NCBI GenBank assembly: GCA_029448655.1
Contig: JACCLO010000006.1
Span: forward strand, 2,852,001-2,916,000
DNA: 64,000 bases
Source of the DNA: Wolfiporia cocos
Taxonomy: Eukaryota; Basidiomycota; Agaricomycetes; Polyporales; Phaeolaceae
Direction: 5' to 3'
The notes under the pieces were generated by a model. That model was given only the letters and a program-made list of their open reading frames with translations. It had not been told where the DNA came from and made no database searches. This document shows positions 1 through 9,758 of this stretch, piece after piece; within the stretch, counting starts at the first letter, position 1; each line of letters opens with the position of its first letter. Both the position numbers and the translations under genes were made by a program.

Positions 1-559
1 CTAGTCTGGATGATGCTTATATCGCGGGCGTTGATGCAGATGCCTCAAGCTCGATCAGATCGGCATGATCGGAGATCCAAGGGAAGCGCTTGCTTACCTG
101 ATGCGAGACGGTCGTTCAGATTCATGATTACGACCGACGTTGTGGACAGTACTATTCAGTCAAAGCGCATATCGCCCGTTTGATTGTTTTGCTAGATGCT
201 GATCTGCCTGGTATGCTGAGCTGCTCAACTTCCTCATTGTATGTTGAAACAAGCCTGGAAGTGTCCCGGGATAGCAGAAAGTCCTTGACGCAAATACGCA
301 GGGCGTCTCTTCGTCCGATGTCTACCGAAAGTCGTGATATTTATCGCCCAGGCAACGGCTACGAGCGTGGCAGCTTGCATTGGCCGCAACATCCGGATTC
401 AGCAATGTGTACTCAACCGCAGGACTTTTCTGAGGTCTACCTGGGCATGGACTAAACCGTTTAATGGTTTGAACGAGCTGCAGGGCCGAGTCTGAGCCAA
501 CAGTTGGTGGTGATATCAATTTAAAAATCGATGCACTCATTAGGCTGATTGTGCCCCTG
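1..559. other. No supported gene; window edge
   Basis: Short open frames on both strands show no family resemblance and no splice-compatible continuation. It may hold older remnants linked to the DUF6535-like pseudogene next to it, but I see no clear match. Confidence 0.4.
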
Positions 560-960
560 TACTACATGCATAGAGATCACGACTCGTTGAACTGTGGGTA
601 CCCCCCCCGCAAATGCTTTCACGCGTCATTCACTGCAAGCTTTTGACCCACAGGTTCCAGCCGCATACCTTTGTGAAGCATGGCGCCGGACAGCAGCTCC
701 GGGTTGTTCCTGGAAAGTGCGGCCAAGCCCGTATACCAGCGTGAGCGGACGTCCACGTTTAGGTTATGCGTAATACGGTGCCAAAGGAAGCGTTCGACAT
801 CAGTGAGCCAAACGTTTAGCCAGATGCTATGGCATATCACTTACTCTTGAAGGGCTAAATCAGCGCAAGAAGGCGCGCAAGCGCGACTACACATACCGTA
901 CAGAACATTATCCAGCCCTCGTTCTGAAGCCAGCGTTCTTAGCGCACATGAAGAAGCGTC
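560..960 (-). pseudogene. Remnant of a DUF6535-family gene (last exon)
   Basis: The minus-strand frame at 840-619 aligns throughout with the last exon of the intact gene at 1814-3860. Shared features are the W-L-x-x-VER, VRSRW-TGL and NPELLSGA/DPELLSGA blocks, in the same order and spacing. After the residues VNDA, where the intact gene has Trp, this copy has a TGA, then similarity resumes to the common end (QFNE). A run of nine C near 600-608 and a further frame change upstream of 840 add to the decay. No matching upstream exons were found between 960 and 1813, so only the 3' end of a tandem copy seems to survive. Confidence 0.75.
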
Positions 961-1813
961 TGAGCGGCAGGTAGCGATGACGAGGTCGAGCTGTAGGGGA
1001 TTTCTCGGGTTATGTGTGCATTATACAGCATCTGTTGGCTCAACGCCCGGTGGCACCGGTCCCCATCTGCGCGCATTGTCCACAAAAACGGAGATCCCTC
1101 GCTAGCGAGGGCTGCATGCGAAAACAGCGATCCGTACGGCCTCATTGCATCACAGCTTACTCATTGACTGTCCTTCCGCCGGTGCCGTGTGTCTCATGTA
1201 CTTCGTTCCTGCCCATCGGCTCGCACGGATACCCGCAGAACCAATCATGACGAATGGGGCTCTTCTTCCTACATTTTGTTCGTGCAGAACTACATACAGG
1301 TCAGACCCCGTTCCACTAATACTTCGGCAGCATTGCTCACGCTCATCAGGCCGTACCTGCTCGCGGGACTACTCGCAAATCTCGGACTTGCTCTCGATCA
1401 GAATTGCACTATTCGTGGCCCGTTTGCTCTATGTTGACATCTGCGCGTCATCGACCTGTTGGAGTTTCGTCCCCCTCCTTACGGTGTGCTTCATATCTCA
1501 CCGAGAGGCGTTAGACCCGACAGATGATGCCGGTGTGACTGTGCCTGACGCTTTAGGGGGCGTGGCGTTTGTCGTCTTCGCGCCAGATTACAGTATCCAG
1601 TTGAAAGGAACTACTTTATATAAGCACACACCTAGTCAATGAAGGGTCTTGAGATGAGCTGTGGCATGGCAGAAAGGCGGAAGCTAGAACAATGAAGCTT
1701 AAATAAACGTTTTCGACACACTCAAGCTAGAAGTGGCCAGCCATATGTGGTAATACTGATGTAGATATCGCTACATCTCCTAGGTTACACACACTTTCGT
1801 TGTTGTACTCGGG
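961..1813. other. Spacer between DUF6535 paralogues, no supported gene
   Basis: Open frames of up to 165 codons on the plus strand (1145-1642) lack family resemblance and usable splice sites. The minus strand near 950 has a short stretch resembling the start of the last DUF6535 exon (LLHVR versus ILICAR), then nothing recognisable. Confidence 0.4.
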
Positions 1814-3860
1814 TTACAACTCATTGAACTGTGAGTATATCTCCTGGAGATCATTCCATGCATCGTTCTCTCCAAGATTTCGTCCCACAAGTCCCAACCG
1901 CACGCCTTTGCGAAGTGTTTTGAACACAGCTCCAGATAGTAGCTCTGGGTCGCTCCTAGCGAGTGCGACTAAGCCCGTGCACCAGCGCGAGCGGACGCTC
2001 GCATCGTACGCCAGCTTATGTGTATTACAATGCCGGAAGTAGCGTTCGACGTGAATGAGCCAATCATCCAGCCAGATCCTGCGGTAGAGCGTATATTCCT
2101 GCGGGGATAAACGCAGTGCGGGGAGGCGTGTAAGCGCGACCGCGCACGCCGTGCAGAACGTCGTCCAGTCCTCGGAAAGGCAGGCAGTTCTGGCGCATAT
2201 GAGGATATTCCCTATGGCTGCGTGGCATTTCAACTATGTGATAACGAAGAAATATATGAAATTAGTTGACTCACCAGAAGGGCAGAATGATAGGTTGCAC
2301 CCGGTCGAAGTCAGGTCCCACAGTAGGTCAATCGATGCTCGCTGGACATCGGTGGGCTCCCATTCGTTTGCAAGTTCCGCCAGGGCTTCAATTACCTGCC
2401 GATGCAGCGGATCTTCACAGAATGCCCGTGCGCTGCCCATGAGAAGCTGGCGCAAAATTTGAATTGCATCGAGTAGCTCGACGCCCTCCGCATGTGATGC
2501 GTCGAATGATTGTATGGGATTGAGGGCGGCCGTGCCATGCGGGACTTTGGGGAGGACATACAGCAGCATGCGGATGAGGCGTGCAGTGCCGTGCGGACCT
2601 TGCACAATCATGAGTAGGTCTGACATGGGTATAGACTTTGAAGAGCGCACAGCGTCGATGAGTGTGGGGATGGAACAGCCGGCAGCCTCGGCAAGAACGG
2701 AGAAGACGAAGTTGACCGCGGGGGCGGGCCGTACATCGCGGATACAGGGGATGATCGCATCGCGCACGTCGCTATCAGACGTGGAGGCATAACACCATGC
2801 CAGCGCGGCGCCGTCAAGCTGAAAACGATTCCCATACACCGATGCAATATCGCGCTCCCGCCAGTCGATGGGAACGGTAGACACTACCATGGGCGAATAG
2901 GTTCCCCTGCGATACCAGTCTTTCGCCTGGAGCCTGGCAAACATGTTGCTGTGCCACTTGTAGCACCTTTGTGTGCAAACCATGAAAACCCATGATTGAG
3001 GCGATTTGTACGGACAGCTTGCCCAAATGGCTGGGAGAATCATCGTGAGGAGGTAGAATGCCAGGGATACAGCTACAAAAGCTGAAATCACTGCAGCCAG
3101 CAATTGGTGCACCGACCAGAGGAGTTCAAGGAGCCCAATGAGGAATAAAATGACCGAAAACTCTAGAAGCAAAGGTATGGAGGCGATAATCTCCGGAACG
3201 TGCCAGTGGATCAAGCTATTGTAGCGGTGCTGGCGCAGGCGTACGGCTTCACGGGAGGAAGATGATCCATGGCTTGTGTACTCGCGGAGCCATTGCTTTG
3301 CTAAAATTCCAATCATGGCAGATAGCAGACTGCATACAAGGCTTGCGTACCACAGGATATTCATCCGGAGTGCATAAGATGGCACGTGCCACGGCTGCGA
3401 GGTGGTGGAAACATCGGCGTGTGCCCGTTCAACTACGCTCGTCTCGCCCGCCTGTCGTGGGGTCGCGAGCAATGATGAGTTACCTGCCAGATTGCTTTGC
3501 ATGAGGGCCAAGGATTGAGCGCTGAATGTGGTGACAACGGCAGAGAAGAGGCCTGCCTGTGAGATTGTGAGGTATGTGGCTCAATCTGTTCACTTGTTCC
3601 GACTCACGAAGACAAGCAAGGTATCGATGTCTTCCTTCCACATTTTGACTTTCTCCTGGTCATACTCTTTCATCAATCGTTCGCAAGTAGACCAGTTGTC
3701 GGCTCTAGACCCATCTTTGTCGAGATACACAGAATCCACCTGAGCGTGTCAATGGCCTAGCAAGTCGTTACGCTGTGTGACGTACTCGCAGAGTCTCTAC
3801 GGAGCTCTTCTGGGTCAGATTATCGTGAGATGTCTTGGAGTTGAGATGCGGCCTGTCCAT
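1814..3860 (-). CDS. DUF6535-family multi-pass membrane protein
   Basis: Four exons join in frame on the minus strand (3860-3786, 3739-3608, 3556-2275, 2217-1814) to give about 630 aa. Introns of 46, 51 and 57 bp have GTACGT, GTGAGT and GTGAGT donors. The joined N-terminal part has the layout typical of DUF6535 proteins of Agaricomycetes: a charged segment, then DTLLVF|AGLFSAVVTTFSAQS across the second junction, a segment with LRMNILWYASLVCSLLSA, the KQWLREY block, and two more hydrophobic stretches (IPLLLEFSVILFLIGLLELL and a following one). The rest is a long soluble region. The function of the family is unknown. A naive read-through of the 3' intron gives a false stop at 2234; the acceptor at 2218 keeps the frame. 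A decayed tandem copy lies at 560-960. Confidence 0.85.
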
Positions 3861-4587
3861 ATGTACTTGTTGATATGTTAACGACTTCTCCGATGGCAAC
3901 AACTGTCAGGCGACTTCAGATTTGAATATTCACCAAATTTCTATCAATAAAACAGACATACCTCAGACTAGTCACCGGAATGAGAGCAGAAATTTCTGAT
4001 CCTGTCGAGGTCGTACACGTCAGATATTTATGCACAGACCTGGTATTAGCGCTGATGCGCTGACACACGGGAATAACAGAAGCACATCCGAGTCATTGGG
4101 TTGGCACTATCGAGATTTAAAGCTTCTTCGGAACCGCTGGGGCGCGTGTGGATGTTTCTGGTTGTGCGAGTATCATAGACTGCAGCGCGCGCACGTCGAG
4201 TGCTAAACTGCTTGGGTATAAACGGTGATCAGTGTACAGGCGCACCACTCGAGATCAGACGCTGCTCTGATTTCTCGACGCCTGTGCATAGGGAGACGTT
4301 CTCACGATATGCCTCCATAAAACAATGGCCGTGCACATGCCAGTAGCGCAGCATAGCATCGCTGATCGAGTAAGGTTCATGATGCTGCGCATGTTTACGA
4401 TACATTAATCAGTGAGGCTATGTACATGTTGTAGTGTGGCGCTCGAATGGAACGCCACTGTTCGCTCTGGTATTCAGGGCAAGCGTCGCCGCCGTTGGCG
4501 GATGGTCCGTGCAATACTTCTGTAGACAGTTATATAGCGTCAGTAATGTGAACATACCCCATCGGTTTGTAACCAGTATATCACCTC
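3861..4587. other. Upstream region of the DUF6535 gene
   Basis: About 730 bp with no supported coding potential. It presumably contains the promoter of the minus-strand gene ending at 3860. The right end abuts the target duplication of the non-coding LTR-type element. Confidence 0.4.
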
Positions 4588-4592
4588 GGATC

Positions 4593-4755
4593 TGACAAGA
4601 CCACCCTGGGCCCTCAGAGCTAACTGGGGTGAGGCAGGCGGAAGAACGCCAAGTTCAGAATGAAGTCTGAACATAGCGCTCTACCCCCTATATATTAGCA
4701 TAGCGTTTATACATATATATCCTAGCCGCCGGTAATGGCAATTTTGCCCGTGACA
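4593..4755. repeat. Left direct repeat (LTR) of the non-coding element
   Basis: 163 bp from TGACAAG to GTGACA. Nearly identical to the right repeat over its whole length, but lacking about 85-90 bp present in that copy between a TTTATACAT stretch and the TATCCTAGCCGCC block. Confidence 0.75.
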
Positions 4756-4814
4756 TCACCCCCAGTCGTCTCGACGCCAAATTCTTATCCTATATTTTCT
4801 TGTGTTTTTGTATG

Positions 4815-6365
4815 TGTGTAGGCGGGGCTGTACTCCCGGCATAAGTGTGATCTGTAAAAACCTGTAAAAGAAATGTTGTAAGACGGGGGGGACTACCGCC
4901 GGCCTGTAGAAGAGTCGTTGCAGCGGGAAACTACCGCCGCGAGAGGTTGTAAGGCGGGGGGAGTTGCTGTCGTTGTAGGGTTGTAGCGGGAATCTACCGC
5001 CTTGGGCCCCTCATAGGGTTGGGTGCATTAGTGACCGATGAGGTCCCTGTGAGGGTTGGTGTCGTGTCGTGACTTCTGTGTTTGCCGCTGTAGGTCGTAA
5101 GGGTTTTCTTCGCCGCCTGTAGATTACCTGTAATATATGATTTTTGTATTATGCACCCCATCTCTAGCGACGTGTCTGCGTGGCGAGAGGTGAGTCGACG
5201 GGGGCAGTAGGGCGGGAAAAAAAGTCGTCGTCGTCAGCCCTCCTCGTCGGCGGGTCTACGCGCGAGCTCCTCGCTCGGTACGTGTCGTCATTCATCCTCG
5301 GTCCGACCTTCTCGGTTGGTCCCCTTCCTCGTCGTCGTACCTCGGGCTTCCCTCCTCAGGCTTCCCTCCTCGGGCTTCCCTCGGTCGTCATCGCGCTATG
5401 CCCTTGTCTCTCGGGCTTTGCTTGTCTTGGGTCGTCAGTTCCTTCCTCCAACCCTACCCCCGGCCCGTTACGTTGTCCTCGACGGACCAGGATGCTCCTG
5501 GGATGGTGTTTTGACTGGGGTGGTGGGCGAGTTTCAATTTTCTGTGTATTTTTGTGTAGGTTATGTCCCCCGCCGGGGTGGTGAACTGCGAGCGTGTAGC
5601 GTAGGTGGGTGGTGAACGTAGTTGTTAGCCGGGGTTTTCTGCCGGTGAACGAGTGTGGGTGGCGGGGTAGTGTACCCCCGTCCAGTGTCGTCTTTGCCGT
5701 CGCCACGTTGTTGTAACGGGCCGGGCTTGTCGCGCTGTAAGTGGCCTTGTACGTGGCCGGCATGGTGTTCGTGAGACGGTTCGTGGGTGCGCGTAAATGT
5801 ATGGCCCAAGGCCTCTTGTGTAGGCGCAGTGGGCACACCGCCCCGTCTTGTGTGTATGCCTTTCGGTGTCGTGAGTCTGCGCGTAGCGGTGTCGGCATTC
5901 CGCGCTGGTGGCGGCGTAGCGTTCCACGCTGGTGGCGGTGTGTTGTCTTGCTTATGTTGTAGCGAGACGCGCGCCGTCGATGCTTTGCAGCAAAGGCAGG
6001 CCATGTGTGGGTGTGCCCCGGGGCCTGTGAGGGCGGGTTGCGTTGGTGCGCTCCCTTTGCTGACTAAGCAGGGAGCGGGGCGCTGGTGTATTGACGCGCG
6101 GTGAGGCGACGTCGGCGTAGCGTGTGTTGGTCGCGGCGCGACCGGCGTGTTGTGATGCCGATCGTGTCTGACCGGTGCATTTGTGGTGTATTTATCAGTG
6201 TTATTCTGTTTTATGTAAGTGGGTACTGCCCGGGGTTGTGCGTTGGGCGCGCTGTTGTGTTTCTGTAAGCGGGAGTCTTCCGCTGTTGCTCGTCCAATGA
6301 GCCGCCTTGTGCGTCAAGGGAAACGCTGTTGTGTTGTAGGCGGGAGTCTACCGCCGTAGGTCGTA
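4815..6365. repeat. Recurrent GGCGG...CCGCC hairpin motifs
   Basis: A short motif of the form GCGGGAnTCTACCGC, able to fold as a small stem-loop (GGCGG or GCGG pairing with CCGCC or CCGC), recurs. Examples lie near 4885-4905, 4920-4940, 4985-5003, 6265-6290 and 6337-6360. The copies cluster at the two ends of the interior of the non-coding element. Copies vary in the loop and in one or two stem positions. Confidence 0.6.
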
Positions 6366-6486
6366 GCGATGAGGGTGCCATGTTGGCGTCGTATCCCTGT
6401 CGTGCAAGAAGGTAACACGGGAGCTTATCTCCGCAGTAGCCTCGGGTTTAGACCAGCAGCCCGGATGGTGGTGGATTCTGAACTTA

Positions 6487-6746
6487 TGACAAGACCACCC
6501 TGGGCCCTCAGAGCTAACTGGGGTGAGGCAGGCGGAAGAACGCCAAGTTCAGAATGAAGTCTGAACATAGCGCTCTATATTATACCCCCTATATATTAGT
6601 GTAGCATTTATACATACCGGTTCAAAAGTCAACTTGCAGCGAAGGAATTGAAAAACAAATATATTTAAAACCAATGGGGCCATTTTTGTGCAGAGCCGAG
6701 AAAGGCTATATCCTAGCCGCCGGTAATGGCAATTTTGCCCGTGACA
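6487..6746. repeat. Right direct repeat (LTR) of the non-coding element
   Basis: 260 bp, same ends as the left repeat, with an extra internal A/T-rich segment at roughly 6628-6712. LTRs are identical at insertion, so either the left copy lost this segment or the right copy gained it. Confidence 0.75.
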
Positions 6747-6751
6747 GGATC

Positions 6752-7032
6752 ACTGCTCGACCCGTACTGCCACTCGCGTGGCGTCAAGTACGACAGTACA
6801 ATCTTCATAGTGGCAGGGCTGGCCGAGTAGCCGGCCTCCGACTCGGAGTTAGAATCTCACCGTGTGCTAATGTTGCTCGCAGTATGCACAATTACGCATC
6901 GGCTCTGCAGGGAGGAGAAGCAGGGTATGTGGTAATCGGAGAGCTACTAGAGTCAGCTTTACAAATGTCAGAGAATTTTGAAGTGTTGTGAGTTCATTGA
7001 CATGTGAAAGAGAATTCTCGCAGGCGAATGTC
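6752..7032. other. Short spacer with a degenerate tRNA-like stretch
   Basis: Between the non-coding element and the copia element. On the plus strand at about 6813-6865 there is an A-box-like TGGCCGAGTAG and a B-box-like GTTAGAATCTC, spaced as in a class II (Leu/Ser type) tRNA. The arms do not fold cleanly, so this is at best a tRNA-derived fragment. Confidence 0.35.
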
Positions 7033-7037
7033 AAATG

Positions 7038-7482
7038 TGTTGCAATTCGGGAACGGCGGGCTGCTGCCGCCTCGTGTCAGGGACCGTCGGTGCGCTAGCA
7101 AGCGTGATATTAACTTTTCCTGTTTCATCCACTAGTCTACTCAACGCCAGGCACCTGTAGTGTGCTAGTACTTACATAGTATACCGTAGCTACACTTATA
7201 CCAGCCGTGCGAGTACCGGATGCCCCAGAGGCTTACCTTTGGAGCATCCGTGTACGTATCTCCCTTCTGTCTCATTCCCGCCTGTACTTACATGCCGCAG
7301 TGATGCAAACGTATCCGCATCACTTTAGGTACAACATATAGAGAGGCTTACCTTTGGAGCATCTGCTGATGCAAACGTATCCGCGTCACTTTAGCTCTCC
7401 GGTCTGCGTGTTGAGACTCCCACCATATTCGCTGCGCCAATCCGCTCCGGACCGCCTTGCCCAATCGCATTGTAACGTGATA
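7038..7482 (+). repeat. 5' LTR of the copia element
   Basis: 445 bp, TGTTGC...GTGATA, followed at once by GGTTATGAGCCC, a plausible primer-binding site. The boundary was set by the purine tract before the right copy and by the outer AAATG duplication. Confidence 0.85.
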
Positions 7483-7606
7483 GGTTATGAGCCCTGAGCT
7501 CAACAGCATTGGTCCCTGTGTTGTCGCATGAAGCTTCAATCAAATCTACAGCAGACCGTTAACTTAGAACGATGCACTGTTCACACAAGCTCCCGAAGGT
7601 TACTAG

Positions 7607-8850
7607 CTTAATCTGTCAACTGCCCTTCGCTTAAGAAATTGCAGTTGCAAGCTAGGTTTGCCCGCAGATTAATCTGCTAGCTGCGGCAGATTAATCTACT
7701 GTGACAATAAAATGGTACATCCAGGATTCAAACCAAGGACCTTAGCACAGATGAGAATAAGAGCATCGCAGCATAATTAGCCCCCTGAGCCATAGTGATA
7801 ACAGTTACATTTGACCAATCAATATATATATAACACAAATTTTACACACAATTTCTGCAAATCATCAAGGCAACTAACTGCTACAACAAGCATAAAGAAA
7901 TCAATGATAGTGGTAGCTTGTTTTACCATGCCTGACCTGGAGCAACTCACACTGGGAAAGTTGAATACACTGGAATCATAGGTCTTTAGAGGCAGATTCA
8001 TTTGTATTTGTGTTATGGAAGATGTTAAACTGCGAAAATGAAGTTTACGAAATACTCTATATATTTCCTAAAAGTGTGCAGACACCAGTTGCACTGTAGC
8101 TCGGTTGGATAATGTATGCTGTGATGCTCTTATTCTCATCTGTGCTAAGGTCCTTGGTGTTACGATTCTATCAGGTACACTCAAATATTCTCTTTGATGC
8201 CTCACCGTGTATGAGGACTTAGTGTTCAACCGCTGTACCCAGTGCTCTATTTCTAGGGGCCTCCGCTCAACCGTAGGCCCTGTTTCATGTATAACAACCC
8301 TATGCCCACTCTCTGTGTTCGCATCACGTTCTAGCTGATATTCTGTGTCTAACCACAGTAGTTCTACATTTCATCCCTTGTTGCGTTCAACTGCAACACT
8401 TCTCCTTTATTACTTATATTGTTAGCCTGACGGACTTAATAGTAGCAGTACCAAGGACACTATGACCCTGATTAACAGACCGCAGTATATAACCTGATGT
8501 AAATACCGGTCGAGTTCCTCAGCTCGACCTTGTTGAATTACAAGGATCTTATACTCGTTCTCAAAGGCTTGAGCAATTAAGCCTGCAGCTTGTATATCGA
8601 TGCTCTGACTCTGAGGAGTCTGATGAGTAGTGCGCTACTCGATACACTGAGTAACTCGACCTAGTTATTTTGCGTTGAACAGATATTCGATCCGTAACAC
8701 TTGGTTCGAATCCTGGATGTACCATTTTATTGTCACAGTAGATTAATCTGCCACAGCTAGCAAATTAATCTGCGTGCAAACCTAGCTTGCAACTGCAATT
8801 TCTTAAGCGAAGGGCAGTTGGCAGATCAAGATAATTGACTGAAGTCCCTC
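7607..8850. mobile_element. Foldback element FB1, copy 1 (tRNA-like arms)
   Basis: Inverted arms of about 150 bp repeat the sequence of the other FB1 copies: AACTGCCCTTCGCTTAAG, two TTAATCTGC repeats, GACAATAAAATGG. Each arm ends inward in a tRNA-like module facing outward: B-box complement at about 7724-7734 on the left, A box at 8097-8108 and B box at 8703-8713 on the right. The right end is the ...CTGAAGTCCCTC terminus, so this copy is inverted relative to copies 2 and 3. The left terminus has lost about 17 bp. It lies in the leader of the copia element, between primer site and gag. A solo LTR (8158-8699) splits its right tRNA-like module. Without that LTR it is about 0.7 kb. Confidence 0.8.
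8158..8699 (+). mobile_element. Solo LTR, family B (gypsy-type), inside FB1 copy 1
   Basis: 542 bp starting TGTTACG and ending CCGTAACA, flanked by the 5-bp duplication CTTGG (8153-8157 and 8700-8704). It interrupts the right tRNA-like module exactly at its B box: CTTGG|TTCGAATCC resumes after the LTR. It is a relative of the minus-strand solo LTR at 24808-25344. It shares with the chromovirus LTR a block reading CAGCTCGACCTTGTTG and, further on, TATACTCGTTCTCAAA. Confidence 0.9.
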
Positions 8851-8961
8851 TCTAGTTCCCCATTCGACCATCTGTCCCGTGTCGATCCCTCCATTTTTGT
8901 TGCCCCAGACATAACCCCGCATCAACCTTCCACTTATCTGACAGCTGCTTCCATTTGTCCC

Positions 8962-9758
8962 ATGTCCACCACTGTCGCCAAGGAGTTCTCCGAGGTCCCG
9001 AAGCTTACCGCTGATGGGACCAATTACTGCATATGGTTGGGACGGGTCCAGCGAGCTGCTGGAGCATGCGATGCTGAGGAGCTGCTAACCCGTGCTGTCG
9101 ATGCGTTGAAGGCTGACGAAGTCAAGCTTCACAAACAGATGCTCAATGCGATCACTGGAAAGTTCCCCGACTCACTTTTCTGGAAGTACCTCAGCCTGTC
9201 GGATGTCCACAAGGTCATGGCTGGTCTGAAAGTTGAGTTCGGCACATCGACTGCTGCTATAGATGCTGTGACCGAGGCCAAGCTCTTCACGCTTAAATGT
9301 GTGGATGAGCGAAAGCTCCGACAGCATCTTGACCAGCTTTCAGAGCTGCGCGAGAAGCTAGCCAAATTCGGAATCAATGTTGAGGATTGCACATACATCA
9401 ATGCAATCACCACTTCCATTCCACGCTCCTTCGCCCAATCATGACCGCCATAATGAGCACTGCAGAGATCTACAACTCAGCTCAGCCTGCAGCGGCAGCT
9501 AGAAAGACAGTTTCGCCTGAGGAGATTGTCAAGGCACTTTGAGCGGAGGCTGACTCGCGCACTGTCCTTTGGACAGGTGACCGGGCCACCACAGCCACCA
9601 TGGCCACTAGCTCTCCCAGAGGGGGCCAGTGAGGATGAGGACAGCATGGAAAGCGTGGCCGAGGACAGGGAAGACTTGAGGGGGGGCTCCACAGGGATCT
9701 GACGACAATGTCACCTGCTACAAATGGTGGTAAGGGACACCGTGCACGAGACTGTGCT
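8962..9758 (+). pseudogene. Copia gag (broken)
   Basis: The ATG at 8962 opens a 160-codon frame with the copia gag layout: an opening with LTADGTNYCIWLGRVQRA, then a helical region ending near IPRSFAQ, where a TGA stops it. Similar sequence continues in other frames to a zinc knuckle at about 9716-9756. There the expected C-x2-C-x4-H-x4-C is broken by the loss of about 2 bp after TGCTACAAATG, and GGKGHRARDC continues in the next frame. The product would be the nucleocapsid-like shell protein of the element. Confidence 0.8.

Larger units (their letters stand above)
4593..6746. mobile_element. Non-coding LTR-type element (TRIM/LARD-like)
   Basis: Two direct repeats, each starting TGACAAGACC and ending GTGACA, lie at 4593-4755 and 6487-6746. 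They are flanked on the outside by the same 5 bp GGATC (4588-4592 and 6747-6751), as expected for one integrase-mediated insertion. The 1.7-kb interior is GC-rich and carries many short overlapping open frames on both strands with low-complexity Pro/Arg/Thr composition. None resembles gag, protease, reverse transcriptase or integrase, so the element looks non-autonomous. No convincing primer-binding site or polypurine tract was found, so the LTR label rests on the repeats and the duplication. Confidence 0.75.

Noticed and set aside
2234..2274. A 41-bp intron in the DUF6535 gene ending at CATAG
   Set aside because: It would break the reading frame; the downstream acceptor at 2218 keeps it and gives a more usual 57-bp intron.
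5180..6104. Several overlapping open frames of 100-180 codons on both strands
   Set aside because: They overlap in four frames, have biased Pro/Arg/Thr or Gly/Val composition set by base content, and match no family; they lie in a non-coding LTR-type element.
7075..7482. An alternative left LTR boundary for the copia element at TGTCAGGG (7075 and 22374)
   Set aside because: Similarity of the two ends continues 37 bp further left, and only the boundary at 7038/22338 gives a polypurine tract and a matching AAATG duplication.
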